From Paraburkholderia rhizosphaerae (GTDB lineage: Bacteria; Pseudomonadota; Gammaproteobacteria; Burkholderiales; Burkholderiaceae): a DNA stretch of 64,000 nucleotides. Position numbers and translations under genes: made by a program. Below the pieces are notes generated by a model. That model saw only the letters and a program-made list of their open reading frames with translations, had not been told where the DNA came from and searched no databases. Location: contig NZ_SORE01000002.1 of the NCBI RefSeq assembly GCF_004366595.1, forward strand, positions 248,001 through 312,000. The letters are read 5' to 3'. This document shows, in pieces, positions 9,169 through 17,365 of this stretch. Numbering within the stretch: position 1 is the first letter of the stretch; every line of letters begins with the position of its first letter.

Positions 9169-9245
9169 CGACTTCGCCGCAGCGGTTCTGCCGCGGGCGT
9201 TGCTTCATGCGCCGGGGCCTTCAGACACGACCGCTCAGACTGCAA

Positions 9246-9273
9246 ACGCCGGCGCGTTCACTTGCGCCGGCGT
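9246..9273. terminator. Hairpin between convergent importer operon and deoR-type gene
   Basis: ACGCCGGCGC (9246-9255), loop GTTCACTT, GCGCCGGCGT (9264-9273) is a perfect 10-bp stem. The repressor stop codon lies in the loop. No strong T tract follows on either strand, so a bidirectional terminator is likely by position but not proven. Confidence 0.45.
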
Positions 9274-9983
9274 GCTTCCTGTCCTTTCTCGGTGATGATC
9301 GAGTCGAAGTCGTCGACCTGTGAAAAGCGCACCGCTTTGACCACCCCGAACTTGCTGCTGTCCACCACCAGATGGCTTTCCACCGCGCTTGCCATCGCCG
9401 CCTGCTTGAGCGCGACCTCGTGAAAATTCCAGCATGTGACGCCGCGTGCGGCATCGACACCGCCTGCTGAAATAAACGCCTTGTTGATGCCCATCCGGCT
9501 CAGCACCTCGATGCTTTCCTCGCCAGCGAACGAGTCGGACGACGGCACATAAACGCCGCCCAGCAGGATCATCCGCACGTTCGGTTTGCGCCGCAAAATT
9601 TCCGCGACGTTAAGCGAATAGCAAACCACCGTCACATGCATCTCCGTTGGGATCAGCCGCGCGAGCGTGGTGAGCGTGGTGCCGCAGTCGATAAAAATCG
9701 TTTCGTTGTCGACGATGAGCCCGGCTGCAATCGACGAAGCTTCCGCCTTTGCGTGCGCGAAGTGATCTTTTTCCTGCTCCAGCGAATAGCCGGCGCTATT
9801 GGGCACGTCGGTCGCGCTGACGATATATCCGCCGAGATACGTGAATTTGCCTGGGCTCGCGGCAATATCGCGGCGCACGGTCATTTCCGAAACGCCGAGC
9901 AGTGATGCCGCGTCGCGCAGACGCATCACGCTTTGTCTTGCCAATGCATCGGCAAGCACGCGCAGACGTTCAGTTTTGACCAT
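9258..9983 (-). CDS. DeoR-family transcriptional repressor
   Basis: A local sugar-phosphate-responsive regulator, presumably of the adjacent deoxyribose genes. The 241-residue protein starts with the DeoR winged helix (MRLRDAASLLGVSEMTVRRDI, about residues 19-38) followed by the DeoRC sensor fold, with the phosphosugar-binding-type segments IFIDCGTTLTTLAR and the late HLVVDSSKFG. AGAGGAA precedes the ATG. It is convergent with the importer operon. Upstream lie a TATAAT box and a 13-bp-period direct repeat that may be its own operator. Confidence 0.92.
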   Translation of the reverse strand: MVKTERLRVLADALARQSVMRLRDAASLLGVSEMTVRRDIAASPGKFTYLGGYIVSATDVPNSAGYSLEQEKDHFAHAKAEASSIAAGLIVDNETIFIDCGTTLTTLARLIPTEMHVTVVCYSLNVAEILRRKPNVRMILLGGVYVPSSDSFAGEESIEVLSRMGINKAFISAGGVDAARGVTCWNFHEVALKQAAMASAVESHLVVDSSKFGVVKAVRFSQVDDFDSIITEKGQEARRRK

Positions 9984-10041
9984 GGATTCCTCTGAGATAC
10001 CGTGCGCGACGCGCGTTAGATTTCGTTCGGGTTATGAGAGG

Positions 10042-10090
10042 ATTATAACAACCGGCGTCACAAGCTGTGAGTTAAAACATTGAGTTAAAA
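10042..10090 (-). promoter_or_regulatory. Candidate promoter and tandem operator upstream of the DeoR-type gene
   Basis: On the minus strand a perfect TATAAT (10047-10042) lies about 60 bases upstream of the repressor start. TGAGTTAAAA occurs twice on the plus strand, at 10068-10077 and 10081-10090, exactly 13 bp apart, covering the place of the -35 element. No good -35 hexamer is seen. Direct repeats of about one helical turn are compatible with a DeoR-type binding site. The region also lies upstream of the divergent DoxX gene. Confidence 0.45.
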
Positions 10091-10233
10091 GTGCTTGAGC
10101 GTCATTCGGATGCATCGTGCCCGTCGCTATATCGATTGCATATAAAGCACCGAATGCGAGAGCCTACGGCCATTTGCGGGAACTGACGCGTTTTGGCACG
10201 GTCTTTTGCATATTCGAATGGGAGGAGACCAAC

Positions 10234-10665
10234 ATGACGCGTACCGTCGAATCCGGCGTGATTTTCATTGCACGTATCGCGCTTGCGGTGCTGTTCCTTT
10301 GGGGCGCCACGATGAAATTGACGGGTTACGCAGGCTTTCTGGGCTACCTGAACTCGAGAGGCGTGCCATTTGTGATGTTCGCGGGGCCGATTGTCGTCGC
10401 GATCGAGCTGCTCGGCGGGATCTTGCTCGTGTTCGGCTGGCGAATGCGCGCGGTCGGTTTGATTCTTGCAATCTACACGGTGGCGACTGCGGTTCTCGGG
10501 CATGATTTCTGGAATGCGACCGACCCCAACGTTGAACGTGAAATGGTCGTGCATTTCTGGAAGAACATCGCGATTGCCGGTGGTTTCCTGCTGTTGGTGG
10601 TGACCGGTGCGGGGCGCATCAGCGTCGACGGCATGCGGGCGCCGCGTGGCAGGTTGAGCCTGTAG
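10234..10665 (+). CDS. DoxX-family inner-membrane protein
   Basis: A 143-residue protein with four predicted membrane helices (about residues 8-26, 45-68, 73-92 and 108-128). RIALAVLFLWGATMKLTGYAGF and the later VAIELLGGILLVFGW are typical of the DoxX/DUF417-like family, whose members are often tied to quinone or thiosulfate redox chemistry, though most have no known role. GGGAGGAG at 10220-10227 sets the ATG. It stands alone between the repressor and a small hypothetical gene. Confidence 0.82.
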   Translation: MTRTVESGVIFIARIALAVLFLWGATMKLTGYAGFLGYLNSRGVPFVMFAGPIVVAIELLGGILLVFGWRMRAVGLILAIYTVATAVLGHDFWNATDPNVEREMVVHFWKNIAIAGGFLLLVVTGAGRISVDGMRAPRGRLSL

Positions 10666-10752
10666 CGAACGCCGTGTATCGAATTGGCGCCGGTTGTGGG
10701 TGCCGATATGGCGTTATCCAGCGCAATCGTTTTGAGCTGACAAGGAGATGCA

Positions 10753-11025
10753 ATGATTCAAGCTTTCGACCAATTGATCGGCGGCCAGGTCATGCAGTTT
10801 TGCGCGAGCCTCGGCGAAGGGCCGACGCCGCATCGCGTCATCATTAGTCAGGCCGACTCGGCGAAAACGCTCGTGATTCTCGATGCGTCCGGTTTGATCG
10901 GTACGATCAAGGCGGAAATCGAAGAGCCCGAAGACCTTGTCGCGAACGCAATTCGCAAGACGCAAAGCGAAGGGCTGATCGAAAAGGCGCTCGATACCGG
11001 GCAAATTCAGGAAGTGACGTTGTAG
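10753..11025 (+). CDS. Small conserved hypothetical protein
   Basis: A 90-residue soluble protein with AAGGAG about six bases before its ATG. It has no signal peptide or membrane segment. The middle (HRVIISQADSAKTLVILDASGLIG) looks like beta strands and the C-terminal half is acidic and helical. I do not recognise the family. A strong terminator directly downstream supports a real transcription unit. Confidence 0.7.
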   Translation: MIQAFDQLIGGQVMQFCASLGEGPTPHRVIISQADSAKTLVILDASGLIGTIKAEIEEPEDLVANAIRKTQSEGLIEKALDTGQIQEVTL

Positions 11026-11071
11026 GAGATACCCAACCCTTTGCGCGCTACAGTCCGCGTGCTACAAGATC

Positions 11072-11113
11072 AGACGCCCGCGATACGAACCGTATCGCGG
11101 GCGTCTTTGTTTT
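11072..11113 (+). terminator. Rho-independent terminator
   Basis: AGACGCCCGCGATACG (11072-11087), loop AAC, then its exact 16-bp complement (11091-11106), followed by TTGTTTT. It ends the transcript of the small gene at 10753 and may also serve the convergent exporter gene. Confidence 0.9.
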
Positions 11114-11144
11114 CGGCGGGGCGCGGATCGGACCTGGCTCGCGC

Positions 11145-12638
11145 TCAGGTCGCACTTTCTCGTGGCGAAGTTTGCGGCCCGCGTTGCACGCGTGCATGCG
11201 GATGCGGATCGATGAAACGCGCGAGTGCCGCGGCGATCAGCAGCACCACAGTCGAAACGGCCGTTGCGGCATGCAGCCCCGCCACGATGTGCACGGCTTG
11301 CGAGCCACTCGCCAGCGCGCCAAACGCGGCGACGCCGACCGCGCCGCCTGCCTGGCGTGCCGTGTTCAGTACCGCGGACGCGGTGCCGGCACGCCGTGCG
11401 TCCGCCGACGCGAGCACCGCGGTCGTCATCGCGGGCACCGCGAGTCCCATGCCGGACGGGATCAGCAGGAACGGCACCAGCAGCGCCCACAGCGGCGTGT
11501 GCGCATCCACGCGTTGCAGCAGGCCGTAGCCGAGCGCGGCAATCAGCGCGCCGGTGAACATCGGCACGCGCGAGCCGAAGCGGCCGACCACCCAGCCGCT
11601 GACGACATTCGAAACCAGAAACCCGCCGGTCAGCGGCAGGAACGCGAGGCCGGCCTGCAACGGCGTGTCGCCACGCACGCGCTGCAAGAACAGGCTCAGC
11701 ACGAACACGACACCGTAGTACGTCAGATTCACGCACACGCCGAACAGCACCGCGGCGCTAAACGTACGGTTGCTGAATAGCGCGAGCGGTAGCATTGGCG
11801 CAGCGGCGCGCTGCTCGGTGGCGATAAATGCGAGCCCGGCGACCAGCGCAACACCGAGGCCGCCCGCGACCAGAGGATGCGCGATACCGAGCGGCCGCCA
11901 CTCGATCACTGCGCCGGTGAACGCGGTCAACGCGATGATGGCGAGAAACTGGCCGAGCGGATCGATGCCGCGCGCCGAAGCTGCGGGTGCGGACTGCACT
12001 CGCGTGCTGGCCGGCGCAGGCTTCGGCAACCATGCGAACGTTGCGACAAGGCCGGCCGCGCATAACGGCAGGTTCACCAGAAAGATGCTGCGCCAACCGA
12101 ACAGGTCGATCAGCACGCCGCCGACGACCGGGCCCGCGGCGATCGAGATCGCGCCGGCGGCGGTCCACAGGCCGACCGCACGCGCGCGCAACTTCGGATC
12201 GTGCGCGCACGACCGATTCAGCAACGCGAGCGAGTTCGGCAGCATCGCGGCCGCACCGACCCCCTGGAGCGCGCGTGCGGCGACGAGCAGCGTGTCATTC
12301 GCGGCGAGTCCGCATAGCAGCGACGCGAACGCGAATAGCACAATGCCGCCCGCAAACATCCGCCGTGCGCCGTACCGGTCGCCGAGCGCGCCTGCCGACA
12401 GCATCAGCACCGCGAACGCGAGCGTGTACGCATCGACGATCCACTGCAGCGCGGTGACGTTCGCGTGCAAATCGGCGCCGATGCGCGCGAGCGCGACGTT
12501 GACGATCGTCACATCGAGTTGCGTGACGACGAAGCCGACACTGACGGTCGCGACAATCCGCGCGAGCGCAGGTGTCAAACGTGACGATGACGACGTGTCG
12601 GACGGTGAGGAAAGGGATAGGGTCTTCATGCGACCCAT
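11145..12638 (-). CDS. MFS drug exporter, DHA2 (EmrB/QacA) family
   Basis: A proton-driven efflux pump of the inner membrane. The protein is 497 residues with about 14 predicted helices, as usual for DHA2. The family motif C region is visible near residue 45 (QLDVTIVNVALARIGADL), followed by WIVDAYTLAFAVLMLSAGALGDRYGARR, which contains motif A. It starts divergently from the response regulator gene. No partner membrane-fusion protein is adjacent, so the substrate is open. The start could equally be the ATG three codons in, at 12629. Confidence 0.9.
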   Translation of the reverse strand: MGRMKTLSLSSPSDTSSSSRLTPALARIVATVSVGFVVTQLDVTIVNVALARIGADLHANVTALQWIVDAYTLAFAVLMLSAGALGDRYGARRMFAGGIVLFAFASLLCGLAANDTLLVAARALQGVGAAAMLPNSLALLNRSCAHDPKLRARAVGLWTAAGAISIAAGPVVGGVLIDLFGWRSIFLVNLPLCAAGLVATFAWLPKPAPASTRVQSAPAASARGIDPLGQFLAIIALTAFTGAVIEWRPLGIAHPLVAGGLGVALVAGLAFIATEQRAAAPMLPLALFSNRTFSAAVLFGVCVNLTYYGVVFVLSLFLQRVRGDTPLQAGLAFLPLTGGFLVSNVVSGWVVGRFGSRVPMFTGALIAALGYGLLQRVDAHTPLWALLVPFLLIPSGMGLAVPAMTTAVLASADARRAGTASAVLNTARQAGGAVGVAAFGALASGSQAVHIVAGLHAATAVSTVVLLIAAALARFIDPHPHARVQRGPQTSPRESAT

Positions 12639-12832
12639 GGTAGGGCGGATCGTTGTCGTGACGTTTCGGGCTCTTGCGAAATATCGGCGCGTGATTTCGC
12701 GCAGCCGGTTTGGGCCCGGTCGGAATGGGCCCGCCGAGCGCGCAGCGTATGCAAATTCAGACTGATCTTATGGGCATGAGTATTTCGTGCCCAGAGAATC
12801 GCCACCGAGGCTACTAGTCGAGAATTTTTACA

Positions 12833-13573
12833 ATGCGTATAGCAATCCTTCAACGCGACCCGGTGCGAGGCAAGCACCTGGAGCGCATCCTGGTGCAGTC
12901 TGGTCATAGCTGCATGGTCTATGACGACGGTTTGACGATGTCCAAAGCGCTCGCGCGCTCCACCGCCGACCTGCTCGTGCTCGATTGGCACGGCGTACGA
13001 ATGTCCGGCGTCGACGTGCTGAAGTCCACGCGTGCGGTGAGCGGTGACCGCGTGCCGGCAATATTCGTGTCCGAAGAGGGCGCCGAAGAAAACGTCGTGC
13101 GTGCGCTGATCAGCGGCGCGGACGATTACCTGACATTTCCGATCCGCATCGCCGAATTCCGCGAACGGGTCACCGCGCTATTGCGGCGCTCGTATCCGGA
13201 GCGGTTTGGCGTGACGTGCTTCGATGTCGGCCCGTACCATTTCGACACGCGCCGCCAGATCGTCAAGCTGCGCGGCAAGCCGGTTCAATTGTCGGGTACG
13301 CAGTATCGCCTCGCGACGCTGTTCTTTTCGAATGTCGGCCGTGTGCTGTCGCGCGACCATATCTTCGCGATGGTGTGGGGGCGCGAATTTCTCGAAGTCA
13401 CGCGCACGATCGACAGCCACGTGTCGCGCCTGCGCTTGCTGCTGCAGATCGAAGCGTGCAACGACTATTGTCTGCAGCCGGTGTACAAGAGCGGTTACCG
13501 TTTGTTATGCGTGCGTCCCGAGCATGACACGCCGGCTGAAGCGACTGCGGCGGTCGAAATCGCCGCAGCCTGA
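12833..13573 (+). CDS. OmpR-type response regulator with atypical receiver
   Basis: DNA-binding regulator of 246 residues: receiver (1-115) and winged-helix Trans_reg_C domain (about 125-225, with VQLSGTQYRLATLFF, VLSRDHIFAMVWG and TRTIDSHVSRLR). The phospho-acceptor Asp51 (LLVLDWH) and Asp9 are present and Ser80 replaces Thr. However, the acidic residue normally at position 8 is Arg, and the nearly invariant Lys in the YLTKP motif is Phe102 (YLTFPI). No histidine kinase lies nearby. It may be phosphorylation-independent or respond to a distant partner. Confidence 0.9.
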   Translation: MRIAILQRDPVRGKHLERILVQSGHSCMVYDDGLTMSKALARSTADLLVLDWHGVRMSGVDVLKSTRAVSGDRVPAIFVSEEGAEENVVRALISGADDYLTFPIRIAEFRERVTALLRRSYPERFGVTCFDVGPYHFDTRRQIVKLRGKPVQLSGTQYRLATLFFSNVGRVLSRDHIFAMVWGREFLEVTRTIDSHVSRLRLLLQIEACNDYCLQPVYKSGYRLLCVRPEHDTPAEATAAVEIAAA

Positions 13574-13604
13574 TCATCGAGCATGAACATTGAGAAGCAA
13601 CGAC

Positions 13605-13627
13605 GCGCGCGGTGCGATGCCGCGCGC
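13605..13627. terminator. Hairpin between convergent genes
   Basis: GCGCGCGG (13605-13612), a 7-base loop, and CCGCGCGC (13620-13627) form a perfect 8-bp GC stem between the response regulator and the convergent binding-protein gene. No T tract is present, so its terminator role rests on position only. Confidence 0.4.
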
Positions 13628-13646
13628 TGATTGAACTGCAACCCGC

Positions 13647-14789
13647 TCAGCTCTTTCCGCCGATCGTATCCATCGGCACGAATGCGCCTTTTTCCACCCT
13701 ATAGATTGTCACCGGCGCGTCTTTCAGATCGCCTTTCGCGTCGTACGCGACGTCGTTTGACGTGACGCCCTTCAGGTTCACCTTGTCGAGCCATGCCGTG
13801 TACACCTTCGGGTCGGTCGAGTTCGCATCTTTCATTGCAGTCAGAAGCGCGATCGTGCCGTCGTACGAGTACGGCGAGTAGGTAACCGGGTCTTCATGGA
13901 AGCGTGCCTTGTAGCGCGTTTCGAAGCCGGTAAAACCTGGCATTTTCTCTTTCGGTAGACCGCCCATATACACGATCGAGCCTTCGGCCGCGCTGCCGCC
14001 GACCTTCAGGAAAGTCGGCGACTTCGACATCTCGCCAGTGATAAACGCGGACTTGATGCCGAGCTGGCGCATCTTGCGGATCATCGGCGACGATTGCGCG
14101 TCGCCGCCGCCGTAGAAGATCGCGTCCGGGTTCAAGCCCTTCATGTTGGTCAGGATCGCGGAGAAATCGAGCGCCTTGTCGTTCGTGAAGTCGCGTTTGA
14201 CGACGGTGCCGCCCGCTGCCGTCACGGCTGCGGCGAACTCGTCGGCGATTCCCTGGCCATATGCGGTGCGGTCATCGATGATCGCGACACGGCTGTACTT
14301 CAGGTGCTTCACCACATAGGTGCCCATGATGCTGCCCGCTTGCGAATCACTGGTCAGCAGCCGGTAGGTGGTTTTGTAGCCGCGTGCGGTGTAGGCCGGC
14401 GACGTCGCCATGGAAACCTGCGGCAGACCCGCACGGTTATACAGGTCGGACGCGGGAATACTCGTGCCCGAGTTGAAGTGACCGACGATGCCGTGCACGC
14501 CGCCGTCAATCAGACGTTGTGCGACGGTCGTGCCCGTGCGCGGATCGGCCTGGTCGTCTTCGGACGTCAACGCGAACGTAACCGGCTTGCCGCCGATCAC
14601 CGGATGCGTCGCGTTGAAATCGTCGATCGCGAGTTGCGCGCCCTTTTGCATGTCGGTGCCGTAATTCGATTGCTGGCCGGTCAACGGCGCGGCAAAACCG
14701 ATCTTCACGACGTCGCCGTCCGCGGCTTGCGCGCCGGTCGTCCACGTGAGCGCCGATGCGATCACGATATGCGATATCTTGAGCTTCAC
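13647..14789 (-). CDS. Branched-chain-amino-acid-type ABC binding protein (orphan)
   Basis: Periplasmic LivK/Peripla_BP_6 protein of 380 residues. It has a signal peptide ending GAQA near residue 22, then VVKIGFAAPLTGQQSNYG, the usual start of the mature fold. The GTG start is supported by GGGGGAG upstream. No permease or ATPase gene of the Liv type lies in the window, so it must use components encoded elsewhere. It is co-directional with the deaminase gene of the hydroxyproline pathway 187 bp upstream, which suggests hydroxyproline or proline as ligand; this is inference from position. Confidence 0.9.
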   Translation of the reverse strand: MKLKISHIVIASALTWTTGAQAADGDVVKIGFAAPLTGQQSNYGTDMQKGAQLAIDDFNATHPVIGGKPVTFALTSEDDQADPRTGTTVAQRLIDGGVHGIVGHFNSGTSIPASDLYNRAGLPQVSMATSPAYTARGYKTTYRLLTSDSQAGSIMGTYVVKHLKYSRVAIIDDRTAYGQGIADEFAAAVTAAGGTVVKRDFTNDKALDFSAILTNMKGLNPDAIFYGGGDAQSSPMIRKMRQLGIKSAFITGEMSKSPTFLKVGGSAAEGSIVYMGGLPKEKMPGFTGFETRYKARFHEDPVTYSPYSYDGTIALLTAMKDANSTDPKVYTAWLDKVNLKGVTSNDVAYDAKGDLKDAPVTIYRVEKGAFVPMDTIGGKS

Positions 14790-14976
14790 TGTGACTCCCC
14801 CGTGTATGAATGCACGCAGGCATCACGCACGCGATGCATGCGGCCCGTGCATGGTTGACAAGCGTGGTGCTGCGAATGCCGGACGCGGCGTGCGCGATGG
14901 CACGCCGCGGGTGTTACGCGTGATGCGACGACAGCAGTGGTAACAGCATCGAAAACGGCTGCGAACGCAGCGTCGA

Positions 14977-15882
14977 TTACAGCTTTGGCAGAGCAGGACG
15001 CGCTTCGATCGAGCGGCGGACCAGCGCCTCGACCGCTTTGCGCTCATCGCCCGCGAGCGGCAGGCGCGGCGGACGAACCGGCTCGGTACCCAGGCCGACG
15101 ATCGCTTCGGCCAGCTTGATGTTCTGCACGAGCTTTGCCGATACGTCGAGTGCCAGCAGCGGCGCAAACCAGCGGTAAATGGCGCGTGCTTCCTCGAAGC
15201 GGCCTGCCTTGAACAGCTTGTAGATCGCGACCGTCTCGTGCGGGAACGCGCAAACGAGCCCCGCGACCCAGCCGTGCGCGCCCATCGTCATCGCCTCGAG
15301 TGCGAGGTTGTCGACGCCGCACAGAATCGCGTAACGGTCGCCCACTGCGTTGATCAGATCGGTCACGCGCCGCACGTCGCCACACGATTCCTTGATCGCG
15401 ACGATCTTCTTTTCATCCGCGATCTCCGCAAACATGTCGGGTGTCATATCGACGCCGTATGCAAGCGGATTGTTGTAGATCATCAGCGGCAAGCTGCTTG
15501 CGTTCGCAACCATCCGGAAATGGTTCAGCGTTTCGCGGCGGTCCGACAGATACCGCAGGCCAGGCAGCACCATATAGCCGGCCGCGCCGCGCCGCGCACC
15601 CGCTTCGGCCTGGCGGCAGGCGTCGAGCGTGCTGTTTTCGGCGATCGTCAGCAGCACCGGCACACGGCCATGCGACGCTTCGACGGCGATATCGAGCACT
15701 TGCAACTTTTCATCGAGGGAAAGCGTCGACGCTTCGCCGAGCGAACCGCATACGATAATCCCGTCGACGCCCGCGTCGATCTGTGCCTCGATGTTCTTCT
15801 TCGTCCACGCGCGGTCTATGCTGAAATCCGCGTTGAATTTGGTGGTGACGGCGGGCAATACGCCTTCCCAGATATGCGCCAC
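14977..15882 (-). CDS. lhpC: Pyrroline-4-hydroxy-2-carboxylate deaminase (DHDPS family)
   Basis: In the D-hydroxyproline route this enzyme converts delta1-pyrroline-4-hydroxy-2-carboxylate to alpha-ketoglutarate semialdehyde with loss of ammonia. It is 301 residues with the DapA/NAL TIM-barrel pattern: GSLGEASTLS near residue 48, the Tyr in MIYNNP, and the Schiff-base Lys in IVAIKESCGD. GTG start with AGGAGAG upstream. It is divergent from the hydroxyproline epimerase and dehydrogenase genes, which is what identifies it; a lysine-biosynthetic DapA would not be expected here. Confidence 0.85.
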   Translation of the reverse strand: MAHIWEGVLPAVTTKFNADFSIDRAWTKKNIEAQIDAGVDGIIVCGSLGEASTLSLDEKLQVLDIAVEASHGRVPVLLTIAENSTLDACRQAEAGARRGAAGYMVLPGLRYLSDRRETLNHFRMVANASSLPLMIYNNPLAYGVDMTPDMFAEIADEKKIVAIKESCGDVRRVTDLINAVGDRYAILCGVDNLALEAMTMGAHGWVAGLVCAFPHETVAIYKLFKAGRFEEARAIYRWFAPLLALDVSAKLVQNIKLAEAIVGLGTEPVRPPRLPLAGDERKAVEALVRRSIEARPALPKL

Positions 15883-16263
15883 GACGGCTCTCCTGATGTT
15901 GATGAATCGATCGCAGTGTAAGCAGGGAAAAATCGGCCGTCTTGCGCGATTCGCGCGTGCTCGATGACGATTTCAGCATAGTCGAAGAGATTTGCGTAGG
16001 CATCCTGAACCCGTTTCTGATGGGCATTTCGGACAATTGGGGTTGTCACCAGGTGCGCGAATGAGCGGCTTCTCGGCCGGGCAATCGTCCAACGCCGCGC
16101 TGACCGGTGACGCTATCGGCATACGCTGTCGTACTCAACCTCGCAGCGGTTGACGAGTGCATTCGCTACAATGGCGCGCAGTCGCGATGGCTATGCTGAA
16201 ATCGTCATGAACGGCGCGCAGCGGGGTCAAGACTCGCGCGTGCCGCATTCCTACCATGTCGCC
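15883..16263. promoter_or_regulatory. Divergent control region of the hydroxyproline genes
   Basis: A 381-bp gap between the divergent deaminase and epimerase genes, without a credible gene. A plus-strand TACAAT (16167-16172) could be a -10 element, but no good -35 sits 16-18 bp upstream. I see no clear AraC half-sites, although the PAS-AraC regulator at 20252 presumably binds here. Confidence 0.4.
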
Positions 16264-17259
16264 ATGAAAACCCTGAACGTTATCGACTCGCACACCGGCG
16301 GCGAGCCCACGCGGCTCGTCGTATCCGGCGGCCCCGACCTCGGCAGCGGCACGCTCGCCGAGCGCCTCGATGTATTCCGCACCCGCTTCGACAACTGGCG
16401 AGCCGGCATCGTGACCGAGCCGCGCGGCTCGGACGTCGTCGTCGGCGCGCTGCTGTGCGAGCCGGATGTTCCTGAATGCGCGGCGGGCGTGATCTTTTTC
16501 AACAATGTCGGTTATCTCGGCATGTGTGGGCACGGCACGATTGGGCTCGTTGTGTCGCTCGCGCACACGGGACGTATCGGCCCGGGGAAGCACAGGATTG
16601 CGACGCCGGTCGGCGTTGTCGAAGCGACGTTGAACGACGATCTGAGCGTGTCGGTACGCAACGTGCCGTCTTACCGCTATCGGAAGAGTGTGAGCGTGGA
16701 CGTGCCGGGTTACGGTGCATTCACCGGCGATATTGCGTGGGGCGGCAACTGGTTCTTCCTCGTCGCGGATCATGGTCGCGTGCTGGAGCCCGCGCATATC
16801 GCTGAACTGACTGCGTTCACGTCGACGATGCGCGACGCGCTGAATGCGTCGGGTATCACGGGTGCGGCGGGCGGTTATATCGACCATATCGAACTGTTCG
16901 GTCCCGGCTCGCGCGAGGGCATCGACAGTCGCAGCTTCGTGCTGTGCCCGGGCAATGCATACGATCGCTCGCCGTGCGGCACCGGGACGAGCGCGAAGGT
17001 TGCCTGTCTCGCGGCCGACGGCAAGCTTGCTCCGGGCGCGGTATGGCGCCAGGAAAGCATTATCGGCAGCGTCTTTGAAGCCTGCTATGTACCGGCGGAA
17101 GCAGCGGAAGCAGCGGAAGCAGCGGAAGCAGCGGAAGCGGCGGCTGACGGCATCGCCGCGATCGTCCCGACAATTACTGGACACGCCCACATCATGGCGG
17201 AAAGCCGACTGTGTTTTGACGGAAGCGACCCGTTCACATGGGGCATTCCGACGCGATGA
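16264..17259 (+). CDS. lhpA: 4-hydroxyproline 2-epimerase
   Basis: Epimerises trans-4-hydroxy-L-proline to cis-4-hydroxy-D-proline by a two-cysteine, cofactor-free mechanism. The 331-residue protein belongs to the proline-racemase family: start [17 protein letters not shown], first catalytic Cys in [12 protein letters not shown] (about residue 88), and second in [13 protein letters not shown] Cys in both positions marks epimerase or racemase rather than the Ser/Thr dehydratase group. An unusual EAA-repeat insert lies near residues 278-292, encoded by a 9-bp tandem repeat. An in-frame ATG at 16207 is possible, but family homology starts at 16264. Confidence 0.93.
   Translation: MKTLNVIDSHTGGEPTRLVVSGGPDLGSGTLAERLDVFRTRFDNWRAGIVTEPRGSDVVVGALLCEPDVPECAAGVIFFNNVGYLGMCGHGTIGLVVSLAHTGRIGPGKHRIATPVGVVEATLNDDLSVSVRNVPSYRYRKSVSVDVPGYGAFTGDIAWGGNWFFLVADHGRVLEPAHIAELTAFTSTMRDALNASGITGAAGGYIDHIELFGPGSREGIDSRSFVLCPGNAYDRSPCGTGTSAKVACLAADGKLAPGAVWRQESIIGSVFEACYVPAEAAEAAEAAEAAEAAADGIAAIVPTITGHAHIMAESRLCFDGSDPFTWGIPTR
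17095..17139 (+). repeat. 9-bp tandem repeat (GCGGAAGCA) inside lhpA
   Basis: Four perfect copies of GCGGAAGCA plus a fifth with one change (GCGGAAGCG), in frame, encode an Ala-Glu-Ala run. Slippage would change the length by three residues and keep the frame. It sits between two conserved blocks of the epimerase, in a likely surface loop. Confidence 0.9.
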
Positions 17260-17365
17260 CGTTAGCGATGGGAATACCCGTGGCGGTTAACGCATCCGTT
17301 GTGAGCGCAACCATAGCGAGCACCCTGTGCGGGAAGGGCAAAGCAGCACGGACGTGAGGCAGTCG

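Noticed and set aside
14977..15882. DapA of lysine biosynthesis
   Set aside because: The fold is shared, but the gene is divergent from hydroxyproline epimerase and dehydrogenase genes, which fits the pyrroline deaminase role better.
17095..17139. Phase-variation switch in lhpA
   Set aside because: The repeat unit is 9 bp, so slippage keeps the reading frame and cannot switch the gene off.
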